Assembly: GCA_012064385.1 (NCBI GenBank)
Contig: QRDG01000403.1
Coordinates: forward strand, 477,433-541,432
Length of the DNA: 64,000 bases
DNA from: Puccinellia tenuiflora
Lineage: Eukaryota; Streptophyta; Magnoliopsida; Poales; Poaceae
Direction: 5' to 3'
A model generated the notes under the pieces. The model was not told where the DNA came from. It saw nothing but the letters and a program-made list of their open reading frames with translations, and made no database searches. Both the position numbers and the translations under genes were made by a program. Positions 11,719 through 22,957 of this stretch are shown here, in pieces. Position 1 is the stretch's first letter. Every line of letters starts with the position of its first letter.

Positions 11719-12018
11719 TCACAACCTCCTTCTCGTAGTGGGTGATCTCGAAGCCGTCCAGCCTGTGGAGCATCTGAATGAAGGATTTTCTTCTCCTGCC
11801 GACCTGCCGTTGGCCCTCAGATAGAAGATGCGGGTGTTAGCATCACCCAACCTGATTGTAGAAAGCCTCGCTTTTTGCCTCATCCTGATCTTGTTATCTT
11901 GTTTTAATCTCAAGCTGATCGGAAGCCTGCGCTCATCCGCCGAGAGCTCTCTGGATTCCTGCGCCACATCCAGCCTCCGCAAGGGATAAGAGGATTGGTT
12001 CTCCACCTGCAACCCCAA
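11719..12018 (-). mobile_element. LINE ORF2 fragment (pre-RT linker)
   Basis: The minus-strand frame contains RLGDANTRIFYLRANGR, the linker typical of plant L1 ORF2 proteins between the endonuclease and reverse transcriptase (usually GD.NT.FFH..A..R). Downstream the family-like reading moves to another frame. It is a short dead fragment unconnected to the larger LINE at 13.6-18.3 kb. Confidence 0.7.
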
Positions 12019-12304
12019 CCATTGGCCACCTCCACCTGCCTTCGAACCTATGATTGGTTCTCCAATACTTTGTTCTTCACTGACTTAATTTCTTTCATTA
12101 ATTTTCAGTAAATTATTTCAGTAGATTTCAGCAGCAACACAGAATCATCTAGCAAGTGTTTGATTTGAGCCATACGAATAACAAATAAGGTGCTCTTATT
12201 ACCGATTAACAATCAATAAAGCATGAAGAAAATCTTATGTTTCCTTCCTACCCTCAATAAAACGACACGCGACTCTCACGCGCGTTCTTACAAAAAACAG
12301 TCAT

Positions 12305-12757
12305 TCAAGCACGAAATTCTACCGCCTGCTGATGTGGTGGTTCGTCACATTTCGGATTGCAGGCGGGGCATTTGTCCCAACACCCCTGTTTCGTGGGGGC
12401 ACAGTGTTCGCCCGGCATCGTGCAGCACCAGCAATTCTTTAAGTACGTCCCGTCTTTGAACTGACATCCGAGATACGGGGAGCAAAACTTCAGAACAAGC
12501 TTGCTCTCATCTGATGATGTCGTGTTCGCCGCGCTAGCGTACAACTGAGCTTGCTCTTCGAGGGGACGGCCTATTGCATTCGATATAACATGTCCATTAG
12601 TATCCAATACATGTAACTATTACTACGAATTTCCTACGATTGACGATAAGAGCACAAGATGGCAATGAGGATTTATATACTTACATTTTGCACAGACGGC
12701 AAGGCATCCAATGAAGAAGATCACCGTTACCTGCACTAGGCTGCTCCCTGAACTCAT
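12305..12757 (-). CDS. Small secreted cysteine-rich peptide, MEG-like pattern (two exons)
   Basis: Exon 1 is 12757-12685 and exon 2 is 12570-12305, with a 114-bp intron (donor GTAAGT, acceptor CAATAG) that keeps the frame. The product is 112 aa. Residues 1-24 form a signal peptide with the hydrophobic core VTVIFFIGCLAVC. A Ser/Thr-rich spacer follows, then a ten-cysteine domain: C54-x5-C60-x10-C71-x-C73-C74-x6-C81-x6-C88-x3-C92-x2-C95-x3-C99. The C-x-C-C core and spacing recall the MEG/ESF1 family of maternally expressed, embryo-surrounding peptides; this match is by cysteine pattern only. A defensin-like or other cysteine-rich peptide is the alternative. A TATA-like box about 95 bp upstream supports the start. 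No lesion is seen. An upstream acceptor would introduce a stop. Confidence 0.68.
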
Positions 12758-12849
12758 ATTGGTACCTCCCGATTCGACTCCTCACTCTGTTAGAGAGAGA
12801 TCGATCGCGGTATTCCAATGAGAAGAGATTTTGATCGCAAGGCTGCAAG

Positions 12850-12860
12850 TATATAAATAG
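12850..12860 (-). promoter_or_regulatory. TATA-like box of the cysteine-rich peptide gene
   Basis: On the minus strand this reads CTATTTATATA, about 95 bases before the start codon at 12757. That allows a 5' leader of roughly 60 bases. It is a positional inference with no transcript evidence. Confidence 0.45.
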
Positions 12861-13094
12861 CACGAGGGTGGGGTATGTGTATATTAATGATTTAATTCTC
12901 GTATATATCTCCATTGGTGTCCAAATATATGGTCCATTAATGTCGAGGTTAATCACACGTATATGAAGAGATTTGTGTACTACCTGGAGACCATGTACTT
13001 TAATGATTTGTTTACCTGGAGACAGGTAATACGTGATTTTTAGTGGTTCAAATAATTATGGCTGTGTACTTATACTATTTGATTGTCGGTGTTG

Positions 13095-13360
13095 TTAATT
13101 TTTTTCGCTAGATGGCACATCATCTACAAGCGTAGCTTGAGTCAAGGGGATCCTCTACCCCCTTGCTATTTCGTGAAGATTATGCATAACCTGATACTCA
13201 AGAAGGCAGCGCAAAAAGGTCTCCTTTCAACCATACAACACCGCATATCCATGTTTGCCGATGATGATGTCAGCTTCATGGAAGGATGTGTAGATCTCTA
13301 CGCAGCCGTGGTTTAGCTCTTTGGCGAGGCATCCGGGTTTGCGCACAAATCCAGCTAAAT
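13095..13360 (+). mobile_element. LINE reverse transcriptase fragment
   Basis: The plus-strand frame reads SLSQGDPLPPCYFVKIMHNL and, further on, ISMFADDDVSF. These are decayed forms of the QGDPLSP and YADD/FADD catalytic boxes of non-LTR reverse transcriptase. A TAG at 13315 ends the frame, after which LFGEASGFAHKS continues the family-like reading. It is a short dead fragment in the opposite orientation to the neighbouring large LINE. Confidence 0.75.
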
Positions 13361-13675
13361 GCGATGCACACCTTATTTGTTGTGAGTCTGAGCACAATGA
13401 CATGGTGTAGCAGGGTTGCAGTGTGTCATCATAACCTTCCTATGCACTTATTTGAGTTTGCCACTGGGTCTCCGAAAACCCACGACGTGGCAGCTGCACG
13501 CTGTGGTGGATGGAGCAAGTGTCCCAAGGACACATACAGTAGATTTCTACATAAAACATGATATATAAACATTCGTTTCAAGTTTTAGTCTTACTGGATG
13601 GAGCCAAATCTAGGTGCAGCCATACCTGCACGTGCAAGCCTTAAGATTTTTTTTGACGATTTAACAGGAATTCTA

Positions 13676-16600
13676 TTAAAAAGGCTCAGCTAAATCGCTG
13701 GCCAAAACAGCAACGATACACCTGGGAGCAGAAACATCCCAGAAGGAGTCCTCAGACTCAGAGTTTGCTCCCAGCTTTGCAAGCTCATGGGCAGCATTGT
13801 TACAGGTGCGACGGCTAAAGGAAAAATGGAAAGAATTGAAATTTAGAAGACATAGGCTTCTTGCTTCCTTCATCAGCACACCGATCGCGGCCTTGTCGTA
13901 GTCCCTGCTCGTGAGGCCCTGAACCAAGTTGGACGCATCAGATTCAAAGATCACTCTGTTGGCGCCCACCCTGTCCGCTCCCTGAATAGCAGCCAGACAA
14001 GCCTCCGCTTCAGAATGAAGAGCACTGCCCAGGTTCTTCAGCTTACCCGCACCGGCTGCAATGAAATTGCCAGCCTGATCACGGATGACGTAGCCCCAGC
14101 CACCCTCGCCAGAATTGGTATTGAAGGAGCCATCGAAGTTGACCTTGACATGACCTTCAGGGGGTTTAGCCCATTTGTGGATGTCAGGAGGTTTTGGAGG
14201 CTTTGCCAGCTTCCGGAGAGACATGAAATCAAGAAGAGAACGCTCCACCCGAGAGCACGCCACAGCCGGATCCAAACTGCCCTCGCCAGCATTTGCCTTG
14301 TTGCGAATATTCCACCATTCCCACATAAAGGTCACAACACGCACCTGGGTGTCCTCACCACAGCTCCAAATTTCCTAGAGAAGATCACGGGGGGAGGCAC
14401 AAGAAAGGAGCTTCTCTCTGAGCTCGCCAAGCCCCAGAATAGACCAGCAAACCTTGGCCTTTTTGCATTTCAGGAAAACATGGCCACCGTCTTCGTTTAA
14501 CCTGTTACAAACAGGACACTTTGTATCCAGGTCAATCCCCAACTTGTGGATTTTATGCGGTTCGCAAGACTGTTGTGAGCCAGGCGCCAAGCGAACATCT
14601 GCACCCTGCGCGGAACCTTCAGCTGCCAGATGTGATCCCAGTCAAAAGAGGATCCCGTGGACTCCCGGGAGCCCGAGCTTTCCGCCTCGCGGCCTGATTT
14701 CCGGCCCCGCAACATAATGGCCACTTTGTAGGCCGATTTGACAGAGAAACGACCTCTTGGGTCGAAGTGCCAAGCAAGATGGCCCTCCATGCCATCACGG
14801 ATACAAATTGAGAGGATTGCCTTCACGTCTTCAGCGCGGAACAGACTGCGGACAATCTCCTCATCCCAAACTCCAGTGTGAGGATCAATCAGGTCAGCAA
14901 CAAGAGAGACAGGAGTGCGACCTCGCAAGGACGTCGGCCTGCGTGTATCACCGGAGGGGAGCCAAGGGTCACTCCAAATCTTGATATTGTTGCCATCCCC
15001 AACGCGCCAGATGAGGCCCTCCTTGAGGAGGGAGACGCCTTTCAGAATGCTGCGCCAGGTATACGAAATACCCGGAGAAGCCACCGCCTCAAGGATGTTG
15101 CCATTAGGGAAATACTTGGCACGGAGAACACGGGCACACAGAGAGTCTGGGTCCTGGAGCAGCCTCCAGCCCTACTTTGCCAGCATCGCCAAGTTAAACA
15201 GGTGCAGATCACGAAGTCCGAGACCACCCTCAGTCTTAGCCATTGAGAGGCAAGTCCAGCTTAGCCAATGATGACGATCATCATCTTGATTGTTCCACCA
15301 ATATCGACAGACCATAGAGCTGATATCATCACAAAAAGACTTGGTGATATCAAAACAGGCCATGGCATAGGTGGGGATCGCCTGGGCCACTGCTTTGATC
15401 AGGATTTCCTTCCCAGCCCTAGAGAGCAGCTTTTCCTTCCACCCCTGAATTTTCTTCCAAATTCTTTCCTTTAGGTAGCCAAAATCCATGGAGACAGACC
15501 TCCCCAAATGGACAGGCAGGCCAAGATAACGATCCGAGAAGGCCTCATCCGCAATGTGAAGGATGTCTTTGAATTTTCTCTTCGCAGCGACAGAGGTACC
15601 TTTGCTGAACATGATGGCAGATTTTTCTTTGTTCACCACTTGGCCAGAAGCATCTTCATAAAGAGCAAGGATGTCCTGGAGCTTCCTAGCACTAGAGTCA
15701 TTTACTTTCAGGAAGATAAGGGAGTCATCCGCAAAGAAAAGATGGTTGATATGCGGGGCAGCAGGACAGACCTACACACCATGCAAAGAGCCATCTTCCT
15801 CGGCTTTCTTGAAAAGGGCAGACAGCCCCTCGGCGCAAAGGATAAAGAGGTAAGGGGAGAGGGGGCAGCCCTGTCTAAAACCCCGCTGAGGGACAATAAC
15901 CTCGGTCAGGTTCTTGTTGACATTAACTCTGTATGTGACGGATGTGATACAGTTCATCACCAGCTGAACCCAATTAGAATTAAAACCCAGCTTCAACATC
16001 AAATTCTTCAGAAAAGACCATTCAACACGATCGAAGGCCTTGCTCATGTCCAGTTTCACAGCAGCCAAACCATCTCTGCAACCCTTGCGCAAGCGCATAA
16101 AGTAAGTTGTTTCATAGGAAAGCAGGATATTGTCAGTGATAAGCCTCCCTGCCACAAAGGCGCTTTGACTCTGAGAAATAATATCATCCAGCACCTCCTT
16201 GAGACGGCAAGCGATCGTTTTGGAAACGATTTTGAAAACCAGATTGCAAAGACTGATAGGCCTCAAGTCCTTGATGCGCACAGGGTTTAGAACCTTAGGA
16301 ATCATCACTATCACAGTCTCGTTCCAACCAGTAGGAATAGAGCCACCATTTAGGACCCCCAGAACCTCTTGTTGAACCTTGGACCCGACCAGATCCCAGA
16401 AACGTTTGTAGAAGATTGCCGGCATACCATCCGGACCCGGGGCTTTGAGATCACCCATGGAGTTGAGAGCGAGCTTGATTTCATCAGCAGTGAAAGGCTT
16501 GCGCAGAAAAGAGTTCATCTCCGAGGTGACAACCGTAGGGACAGCAGCAAGAATCTCTGCCTCCCGGGTACCAGAGCTAGAGGTGAAGAGATTTTGATAG

Positions 16601-17808
16601 TAGTTTGCAATGAAAGCTCTCAGATTCTCCTCACCCTCCACCACAACACCATCATCAGACATGAGCTTTTTCAGGAGGTTAGTTTTCCTCCTCTCGGAGG
16701 CCCTAGCAGGGAAGAAACTGGTATTCTTGTCCCCATCATGTAGCCAGTGGGCCTTGGCCCTTTGCTTCCAGAAAATGTTCTTTTGATCTTGTAACCGCTC
16801 AAGCTTGTATCTGAGCATCTGCTCCAGGGAGACCTGCTCAAGAGATATAGCACGCTTCCGATAGCGGTTAAGATCCTTTCTTGCCTTTTTTATGCGATTC
16901 CGAAGATCACCCAAAACCTCCTTGCTCCAAGACTAGAGCTCCACCCCCACTTTTTTAATGGCAGCTGCAATTGTAACATCACCAGGCAAAAAGGCCAGGT
17001 GCCAAGCATTTTGCACCACTACATCACATTGCTCCTCCTCGAGCCAAGATGCCTCGAATTTGGGCTGCTCCCTTACCCCATCCTGGGTGCAGCGGTATGG
17101 ATCAGGGTCCAGGATAACGATGACGGGCCTGTGGTCCGAGTGCCTAGGATCCCCATTGATAACTTTATAAGCCGGAAAATGAGACCTCCACTCCAGATTA
17201 GCCACTGAACGATCAAGTCTTTCTTTGATGTAAGAGCCAGCCTTGTGGCTGTGGTTGCGACAGGTATAAGGGTCCCCAACAAAACCCAAGTCTTCAAGCT
17301 CGCAAAATTCGAGAGCCGATTTGAACTTGTCCATACAGGCCTGCTTCTTCGCCTAAAAACCTTGTTTCTCACCAGCAAATAGAATCTCATTAAAATCACC
17401 AAAACACATCCATGGCAGAGTGGACTGACCATGGAGGATGCGCAAGAGCTTCCAAGTCTTCTCTTTTGCCCCAGACTGCTGCTCACCGTAGATGCCAGTG
17501 AGCCTCCAAATGAAACCATCCTCTCCAGTGACAACCGCATCAATGTGATAACGCGACATCCCTGGATTCACCACTAAGTTAACATTACTTTTCCAAAGCA
17601 AGGCCAAATCCCCGCTTCGGCCCTCACAATTCTTCACCTCCATATGTGACATGTTTAACAACACCTTGATTCGCTTCATTCCCTCCTTGTCAAGCTTAGT
17701 TTCCGACAAGAAGAGAACATCATGATCTTCTGCCCTGCATAAATCATGAAGGCCCTGAACAGCCGGCTGGTTCCCAAGCCCTCGGCCATTGAAAGCAACA
17801 GCTTTCAT
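13676..17808 (-). pseudogene. LINE ORF2 (endonuclease, reverse transcriptase, RNase H), broken
   Basis: This would encode about 1,375 aa. The AP-like endonuclease is at the start (FLSETKLD, CFGDFNEIL, ERLDRS, SDHRPV). The reverse transcriptase (KAPGPDGMPAIFYKRFWD, RPISLCN, DMSKAFDRVEW, RQGCPLSPYLF, FADDS) is near 15.7-16.5 kb. The RNase H domain near 13.7-14.2 kb has VNFDGSFN, SEAEACLAAIQGA and ESDASNLV. One reading frame runs from 17808 to about 14560 with in-frame TAG stops at 17353, 16933, 15772 and 15172. A one-base deletion near 14560 shifts the frame, and a fifth TAG follows at 14375. The natural stop is TAA at 13676. The usual tryptophan-cysteine of the endonuclease start is changed (AFNGRGLG). 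Confidence 0.9.
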
Positions 17809-18311
17809 TGATCCCTGCAGGGCTGAAAGGGCAGCCCCGCGTCTGTTTTGTCGCCCAACAAAGGGCGGAGGATGTTGGTACCGGCCTCAAATCTGAGCTT
17901 CTTCTCATTTCCCTGGCCCATGTCAGAACCAGGTACCATGCTCTCGTTCACCACCTTCATCGACATCCCCGCTAGCACAATTGCAATGGTCAGATCATTG
18001 TCAATCTGCTCAATCATCCCTCCTTCCGGAGCAAGCCCAGCTGGGGCGCCATTGCCCTCACATGGCTTACGTTTTTTCAGCAGTTGAACCTGGGAGCCAT
18101 CACCCGGGAACAGCTTCCGATTAATCTCGAAGACCTTCGAATTATCCTTGGTTGTCACTCATTTTGGAGGCAGGGAGTTGACTTCTTGTGTGCCAGGCTT
18201 CTTAGGATCACTATCACCAGAGGTCCTGCTAGTGGCAGAGCTAGGGCCAGACTTTTTGTTACTGAGATTGGTACCAAGGCCACATATGTCCGCCCACAAG
18301 GGGTTCAATAA
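17805..18311 (-). pseudogene. LINE ORF1, C-terminal part
   Basis: An open stretch of 117 codons (from 18158) ends PCRDQ and its TGA overlaps the ORF2 ATG as ATGA. Upstream in the same frame PLWADICGLGTNLSN and further Ser/Pro-rich sequence continue to about 18311, broken by a TGA at 18159. Plant LINE ORF1 proteins bind RNA and usually have a zinc knuckle; that part is lost in the 5' truncation. The basic stretch QLLKKRKPCEG resembles a nuclear localisation signal. Confidence 0.7.
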
Positions 18312-18533
18312 GACTTTAAAGATCCAACTATAACTTTAAGTTTTAGGATCTCCGATCTACACAAATCATGGAGGGGGGTGACGTCGATCACGCAGTTGAA
18401 GACGGTCCTGTCGACCGATTTGGTTTTGATGGTGATGATGAAGGTCCTCCACATGTCAAGGAGGTGTTGGTGTTGTCTACAACGACAATTAACCCTTGGC
18501 GGCGGCCGCAAGACGGCGGGATATGAAGGTATT

Positions 18534-20371
18534 TGGTAGCAAAAAGCAAAAAAAATCTAACGCAACGCCAACTACCAGTATCTATCTATTAGTAATGCGG
18601 TAACGGGACGGTTTCGGTGACATACCTCTTGTAGACCGATAGCGTTTAACGTTCAGTAGTAACGTGGACGATGTAGTCGAACTCGTAGCTGACCTCAAGG
18701 TCGCGTTGATCCCGGCGCAATGACTGGCGCCGCAAGCAGCAGCGCCTCCGAGTACTCACACATGTATGGTGCTTGACGACGACTCCCGGTCCTCCGATCC
18801 AGCTGAGGTTGCGGAAGTAGATCTTTATGCGAATCTCCCGCAGCACGACGGCATGCAGTGGGGAAGATGTCTCTCTCGTACACAGCCCTTACTTGGGGTC
18901 GCGGGCTACGAGAGAGGTGGAGAGGAGCTTGGAGGGAAAAACCTCGACGGTCGGGGATTTATTGGATTTTATGTTAATTAAAATCCTCCACGTGGCACCT
19001 CTATATAAAGGGAAAAAGGGGGCACCCCTCTCCTTAGCTCACCATGTGGGACTAAAGGAAAAGGGGTGGAGGGGGTGGCCAGCCGGCCACTCCTTGGCCG
19101 ATTCAGCCAAGGGCCATGAGGCCCACCCGCCCCCTTTGCTCCCTAGGGTGGCCGGCCCCCTTCTTGGGCTGCCTCCCATTAAGGTGGGCTGCCCCCATAA
19201 ATTCGAAATTAAAACATTTTAGTTAATAAATAAATATTAAATCAAAAAATAAATATATAATTCATTAATTAATATATTTACTAATTATTTTATATAATAT
19301 ATAAATAATTAATCACCAATTAATATATTTGTACATTATTGAATTTATTTTAAATCAGTATATGAATATATATAATTCACCAATTAATATATTCACGTAT
19401 CATTTATTTTCCCATGACTCCGAAACTCCTTTTGGATCACCACGAACATCCTTCGGATCTCCCGGAACCTTTCCCGTTCTCTCATCTCTTTTCTTTGGTA
19501 TTTCTAATACATCCAAAACGATCTCTAGCATTGTCAAACCCTTAAGTGTGTTACCCTACGGTTCGGAAACACTCCAGACATGATCGAGACTCCTCTCCGA
19601 TCAATGATCATCAATGGGACCTGATGCCCATAATGACCCTATGCATTCCATGAATAAATGTTGTTGAACTTTAAACATAGAGTCTCATTCCTTTGTTACT
19701 GCGGTACTGACTTGCCCGAGATATGATCATTTGACATCGCCATGCCTAGTTCAATCTTGTTACCGGCAAGTGCTACTTAACTCGTTCCCATGATATTTCA
19801 TCTCCATGACCTAGTCATACACTGCGCAGCTTTATTGGATGAAACCTCACAGAGTGGGCCCAGAGTTTCTTTCCGTCATGCGGAAGAACAAATCCCGATC
19901 TCGATACATGCACCTCAACATATCACTTTTGCATACCTGAGCAACACCTTTATGGTCACCAACGGTGTGACGGTTGATGCAGTCAAGGCATCCTCCGATG
20001 ATAGTGATTAAATATTATCTCACGGTCTAAGGAATAAGTTACCACATCTTCTAATTATTACAACGGTAAACTTCGTGACTTGCTCGTGTTGTAATAATCA
20101 CTATTGGGTAAGTCCATCATCTCATCCTCGTCATGAAATGACCTCATTGTCAATTGACATAAATGCCCATGATTGGAAACCTCAATCATCTGTTGACCAA
20201 TGAACTAGTGTATCCTTATACCCAACCGGGACACTGATTTGTTTACGTACCACACGTGTATTAGCGTTTCCTTTTAATACAGTTATAGCATGGTATAAAA
20301 CCTATTATAAACTTTAATGAGATATTATAATAAATCCTTTATTTATTTGCCTCTAGGCCATATCTCCAACA
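18534..20371 (-). mobile_element. Probable solo LTR of a Copia element, minus strand
   Basis: Read on the minus strand it begins TGTTGGAGATATGGCCTAGAGG and ends in GCTACCA, so it has TG..CA ends and is about 1.84 kb. Its start resembles Angela/BARE-type Copia LTRs. A TATA-like CTTTATATAGAGG lies near 19000 on the minus strand. No PBS or internal domain adjoins either end, so it looks like a solo LTR. I could not find a matching 5-bp target duplication, and the left end is the less certain one. Confidence 0.65.
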
Positions 20372-20635
20372 GGATCTACCCTTCCGAGAGAAAAAGAAGG
20401 TCTTCGGTTCTCCCACCGCTCAAAACATTTCCTGAAAATATGAGCATAGCATTTTTTCATGATATGATGACGACCATTAAAAAAGGAGACGGAAATGAGG
20501 CTACGAGGCTCGTGGGACCCCCCCCCCTCCCCTAGGTGCACCGAGTACCCCATCTAGAGCCTCAGGTTGTGTAAAGTACGGCGAAGTAAAATGGAAGTGT
20601 ATTCAAGAAAACTAAAGGTTCGCATGGTTAAGATT

Positions 20636-20880
20636 TTTGGTGATGTGTGGGAGGCGTTATGGTATCCAGATCCCGCCATCAGTTATTGAGCGGAAGGTAA
20701 TCCGGACATGTCAACATATACTCAAAGTTTGTAGGGTCACACGCTTAACGGTTTAGCGACATATAGGAACACAATGGTGATATGAATAATGAGAGAGAGA
20801 GAGAGAACATGGTTCTGAAAGTATTTTGGATGATCCCAGAATGGTTCGGGGAGGTCCCTAAAGAGACAGGTGATATCCAA
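20636..20880 (+). mobile_element. Degenerate Copia LTR fragment
   Basis: The phrases GTATCCAGATCCCGCCATCAG, GTAGGGTCACACGCTTAACGG and ATGATCCCAGAATGGTTCGG in this order match the middle of Angela-type Copia LTRs. The LTR at 44942-46620 has the same order of phrases near 45675-45830. Both ends are missing. An (AG)n run lies at about 20792-20805. Confidence 0.6.
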
Positions 20881-20905
20881 ATGTTAAATAACCGTTAATT
20901 CATAT

Positions 20906-21105
20906 ACCAAATCAACACTTATATTATATGACAGTTAATTCATATACCTCCAAAGTTAAATGTAGATAATTTCCCTCTTATCTGCCAAATCAACATTTAT
21001 AAGAATGTTATTTGGGGTAACATTCTTATCTACCAAATCAACATGTATATTATATGATAGTTAATTCATATACCTCTAAAGTTAAATGCAGATGATTTCC
21101 CTCCT
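20906..21105. repeat. Two ~75-bp direct repeats
   Basis: Copies at 20906-20980 and 21032-21105 share ACCAAATCAACA, TATTATATGA, AGTTAATTCATATACCTC and AAAGTTAAATG with a few mismatches, 126 bp apart. No family is recognised. Confidence 0.75.
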
Positions 21106-21944
21106 AGTCTAATGTGTAGAATTCCAGTAGGAAAACCTTGAAAATGACCATGAGAGAGGATCGTGGTACCAGAAAAAAATCATCCCTGGTAATATCCTAT
21201 AATATGTGTACTGAAGAAAAATGCCTTAATATTGAACTAAATGTATATTTCGATCTAAAAAAAGGACAGTGTTCGCAAATGTTTTTCATGAGAGTGTCGA
21301 CTATTTATTTACCTACATAAATGCAACAAAGGTCTTGTCTACCTCTTCCTTTTGATCCGCAGAATTTTAACTGTCGTATCTACAACTAAACTTAATGGAA
21401 AGAAAAATCCATGTAAAAAAGCAAGGAACTCAATGTACACAGCTCGTTAGCTGCGCCTGAAGAGAAATTCACATACAAAATAGGAAACAGTGGTCCTAAA
21501 TGATGTGACCAAGGAATTCTTGGTCCACATCAGGATTAACCAACACGATCAACCTATTCAATCAAGGCGCCGCGGAAGGGCAAAGATAAATGCATCTCAC
21601 AATCTTCCGCAGCAAGCATATCAAGTGACAATGTATTAAATTATACGTTCTGCTGAAAATCCATTCCCATTGAAAAAATGGGGAAGCAAAAAATATTCAA
21701 ACTGAAGTATCAAACTTTAAGCTGAAGCTGGTAGAACACGAGCTGGAGCAGAAGTGCAGAAGACAAAGAATGACAAAACACGCAATTACATGGAGCCTAT
21801 AGACCAAGACACTTGTAACTATAGCCAAACTCAGATTGGAATTTTCTTAAACTTCCATTCAAGTGGCATAATGTCCACTAAGCAATGTAAAGCCACTTCC
21901 ATGAAACAGAAACAAAACATGAAACAATTATTGATCTGACATCA
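21106..21944. other. AT-rich spacer, nothing recognised
   Basis: Short frames only; the longest is about 60 codons and low in complexity. No element termini are seen. The stretch separates the repeat pair from the 5' LTR of the Copia element. Confidence 0.5.
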
Positions 21945-22906
21945 CATAGGAACTAATTATACTAGTTCCGCTAGTGGGTCTTTTGGCCTAAAGCCCAACT
22001 AAATTCTGAAATTCTCATGTCTCATTCATGCATGCAAGGGGTGGGACTAAATTTAGTCCCATACTGCTAGTTGGGAGAGAGTTGCACCAGCTTATAAGGT
22101 GAGCTCTACTAGCACTTGTATAAGGCATGGAAAAAAGAGAGAATAAAAAAATACCACACGCGCGCTCCTCGTCCGCCGCCCGCCTCGTCACGACACGTCA
22201 CGACGCGCCGCAGGTTGCGGGAATGAGTCGAGCCGATGCCTATCTTTTTGCTGTTCAGGGAAATTTAATGAGTCATTAATTAATAATTAACAGACACATT
22301 AATTACTCAGCCATTTCCAATTCTTTTGGATCGTGCGGCTGTTACCGACTCGAACGTGAGGCTGGGCCCACGTCCTACCCGACACGCACTAAATATATTG
22401 GCTGAGCGAACCCTAGCCGCCTATGCGAAACACATGGTCTCTTGTCGTTCCAGTTCCAAACCCTTGCGCCGCCATTTCCAAGTCTTCTCAATCCCGTCTC
22501 CCGGCGTACACCGGTTGAAGGGACAGTAGGCATCCGAAATCCCGCCTCTCGTGATCCTGTACGGGAGAGGGGCGATCAGGTTTTTAAGGAGCGCACTCAC
22601 GCGACTACTGGCTGCGACTACTTCCCCAACGACGACTTCTTCCCCGAAATTGGCAACCTCTTCATCGACGACATGGGTGATACCGGGGAAGGCAGCGGTT
22701 CCGCTCCCGCTGCAGTGTACGTGATCAAAATCTTTCTGTTCAAAATCATACTACAGTTTCTGTTACTAGTGTACATTGTAGATTCGATCTGTCTATCTAC
22801 TGTATTACTACATCACGTGTTTAGTTTATTATTTGTTGTTCCAGTCATGAATAGTTTCCTATTTTTGTGGCTTAAATCATATGCTAAATTGCTCATATAT
22901 TCAACA
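21945..22906 (+). repeat. 5' LTR of the Copia element
   Basis: It aligns along its length with 34509-35465. The first bases are decayed (AGGAACTAATTATACTAG against TGTTGGAATTTACTAG). A TATA-like CTAAATATATT lies at 22389-22399. The end TATTCAACA at 22906 borders the internal region. Compared with the 3' copy it has small indels, for example an extra CTTTCTGTTCAAAAT-type segment near 22730. Confidence 0.8.
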
Positions 22907-22957
22907 ATCCAAAAACCTGATCATAGGCAATTTACTCCAACTGGTTTTGTCGTGTCT

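Larger units (their letters stand above)
13647..18311 (-). mobile_element. L1-type LINE, 5'-truncated, minus strand
   Basis: In minus-strand order it has the C-terminal part of ORF1, then ORF2 with endonuclease, reverse transcriptase and RNase H, then a short 3' tail ending in eight A residues (T run at about 13647-13654). Homology to LINE ORF1 stops near 18311, as expected of incomplete target-primed reverse transcription. Possible target duplications are imperfect (CCTTAAGAT on the left, CTTTAAAGAT on the right). With an RNase H domain it belongs to the plant L1 clade. It is dead because of several stops and one frameshift. Confidence 0.9.

Noticed and set aside
14015..16290. Plus-strand frames up to 260 codons over the LINE
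   Set aside because: Antisense of reverse transcriptase and RNase H coding sequence; no motifs of their own.
14375..17355. Stop-codon reassignment or amber readthrough in the LINE
   Set aside because: A frameshift near 14560 and a 5' truncation show a dead copy; CHG deamination is simpler.
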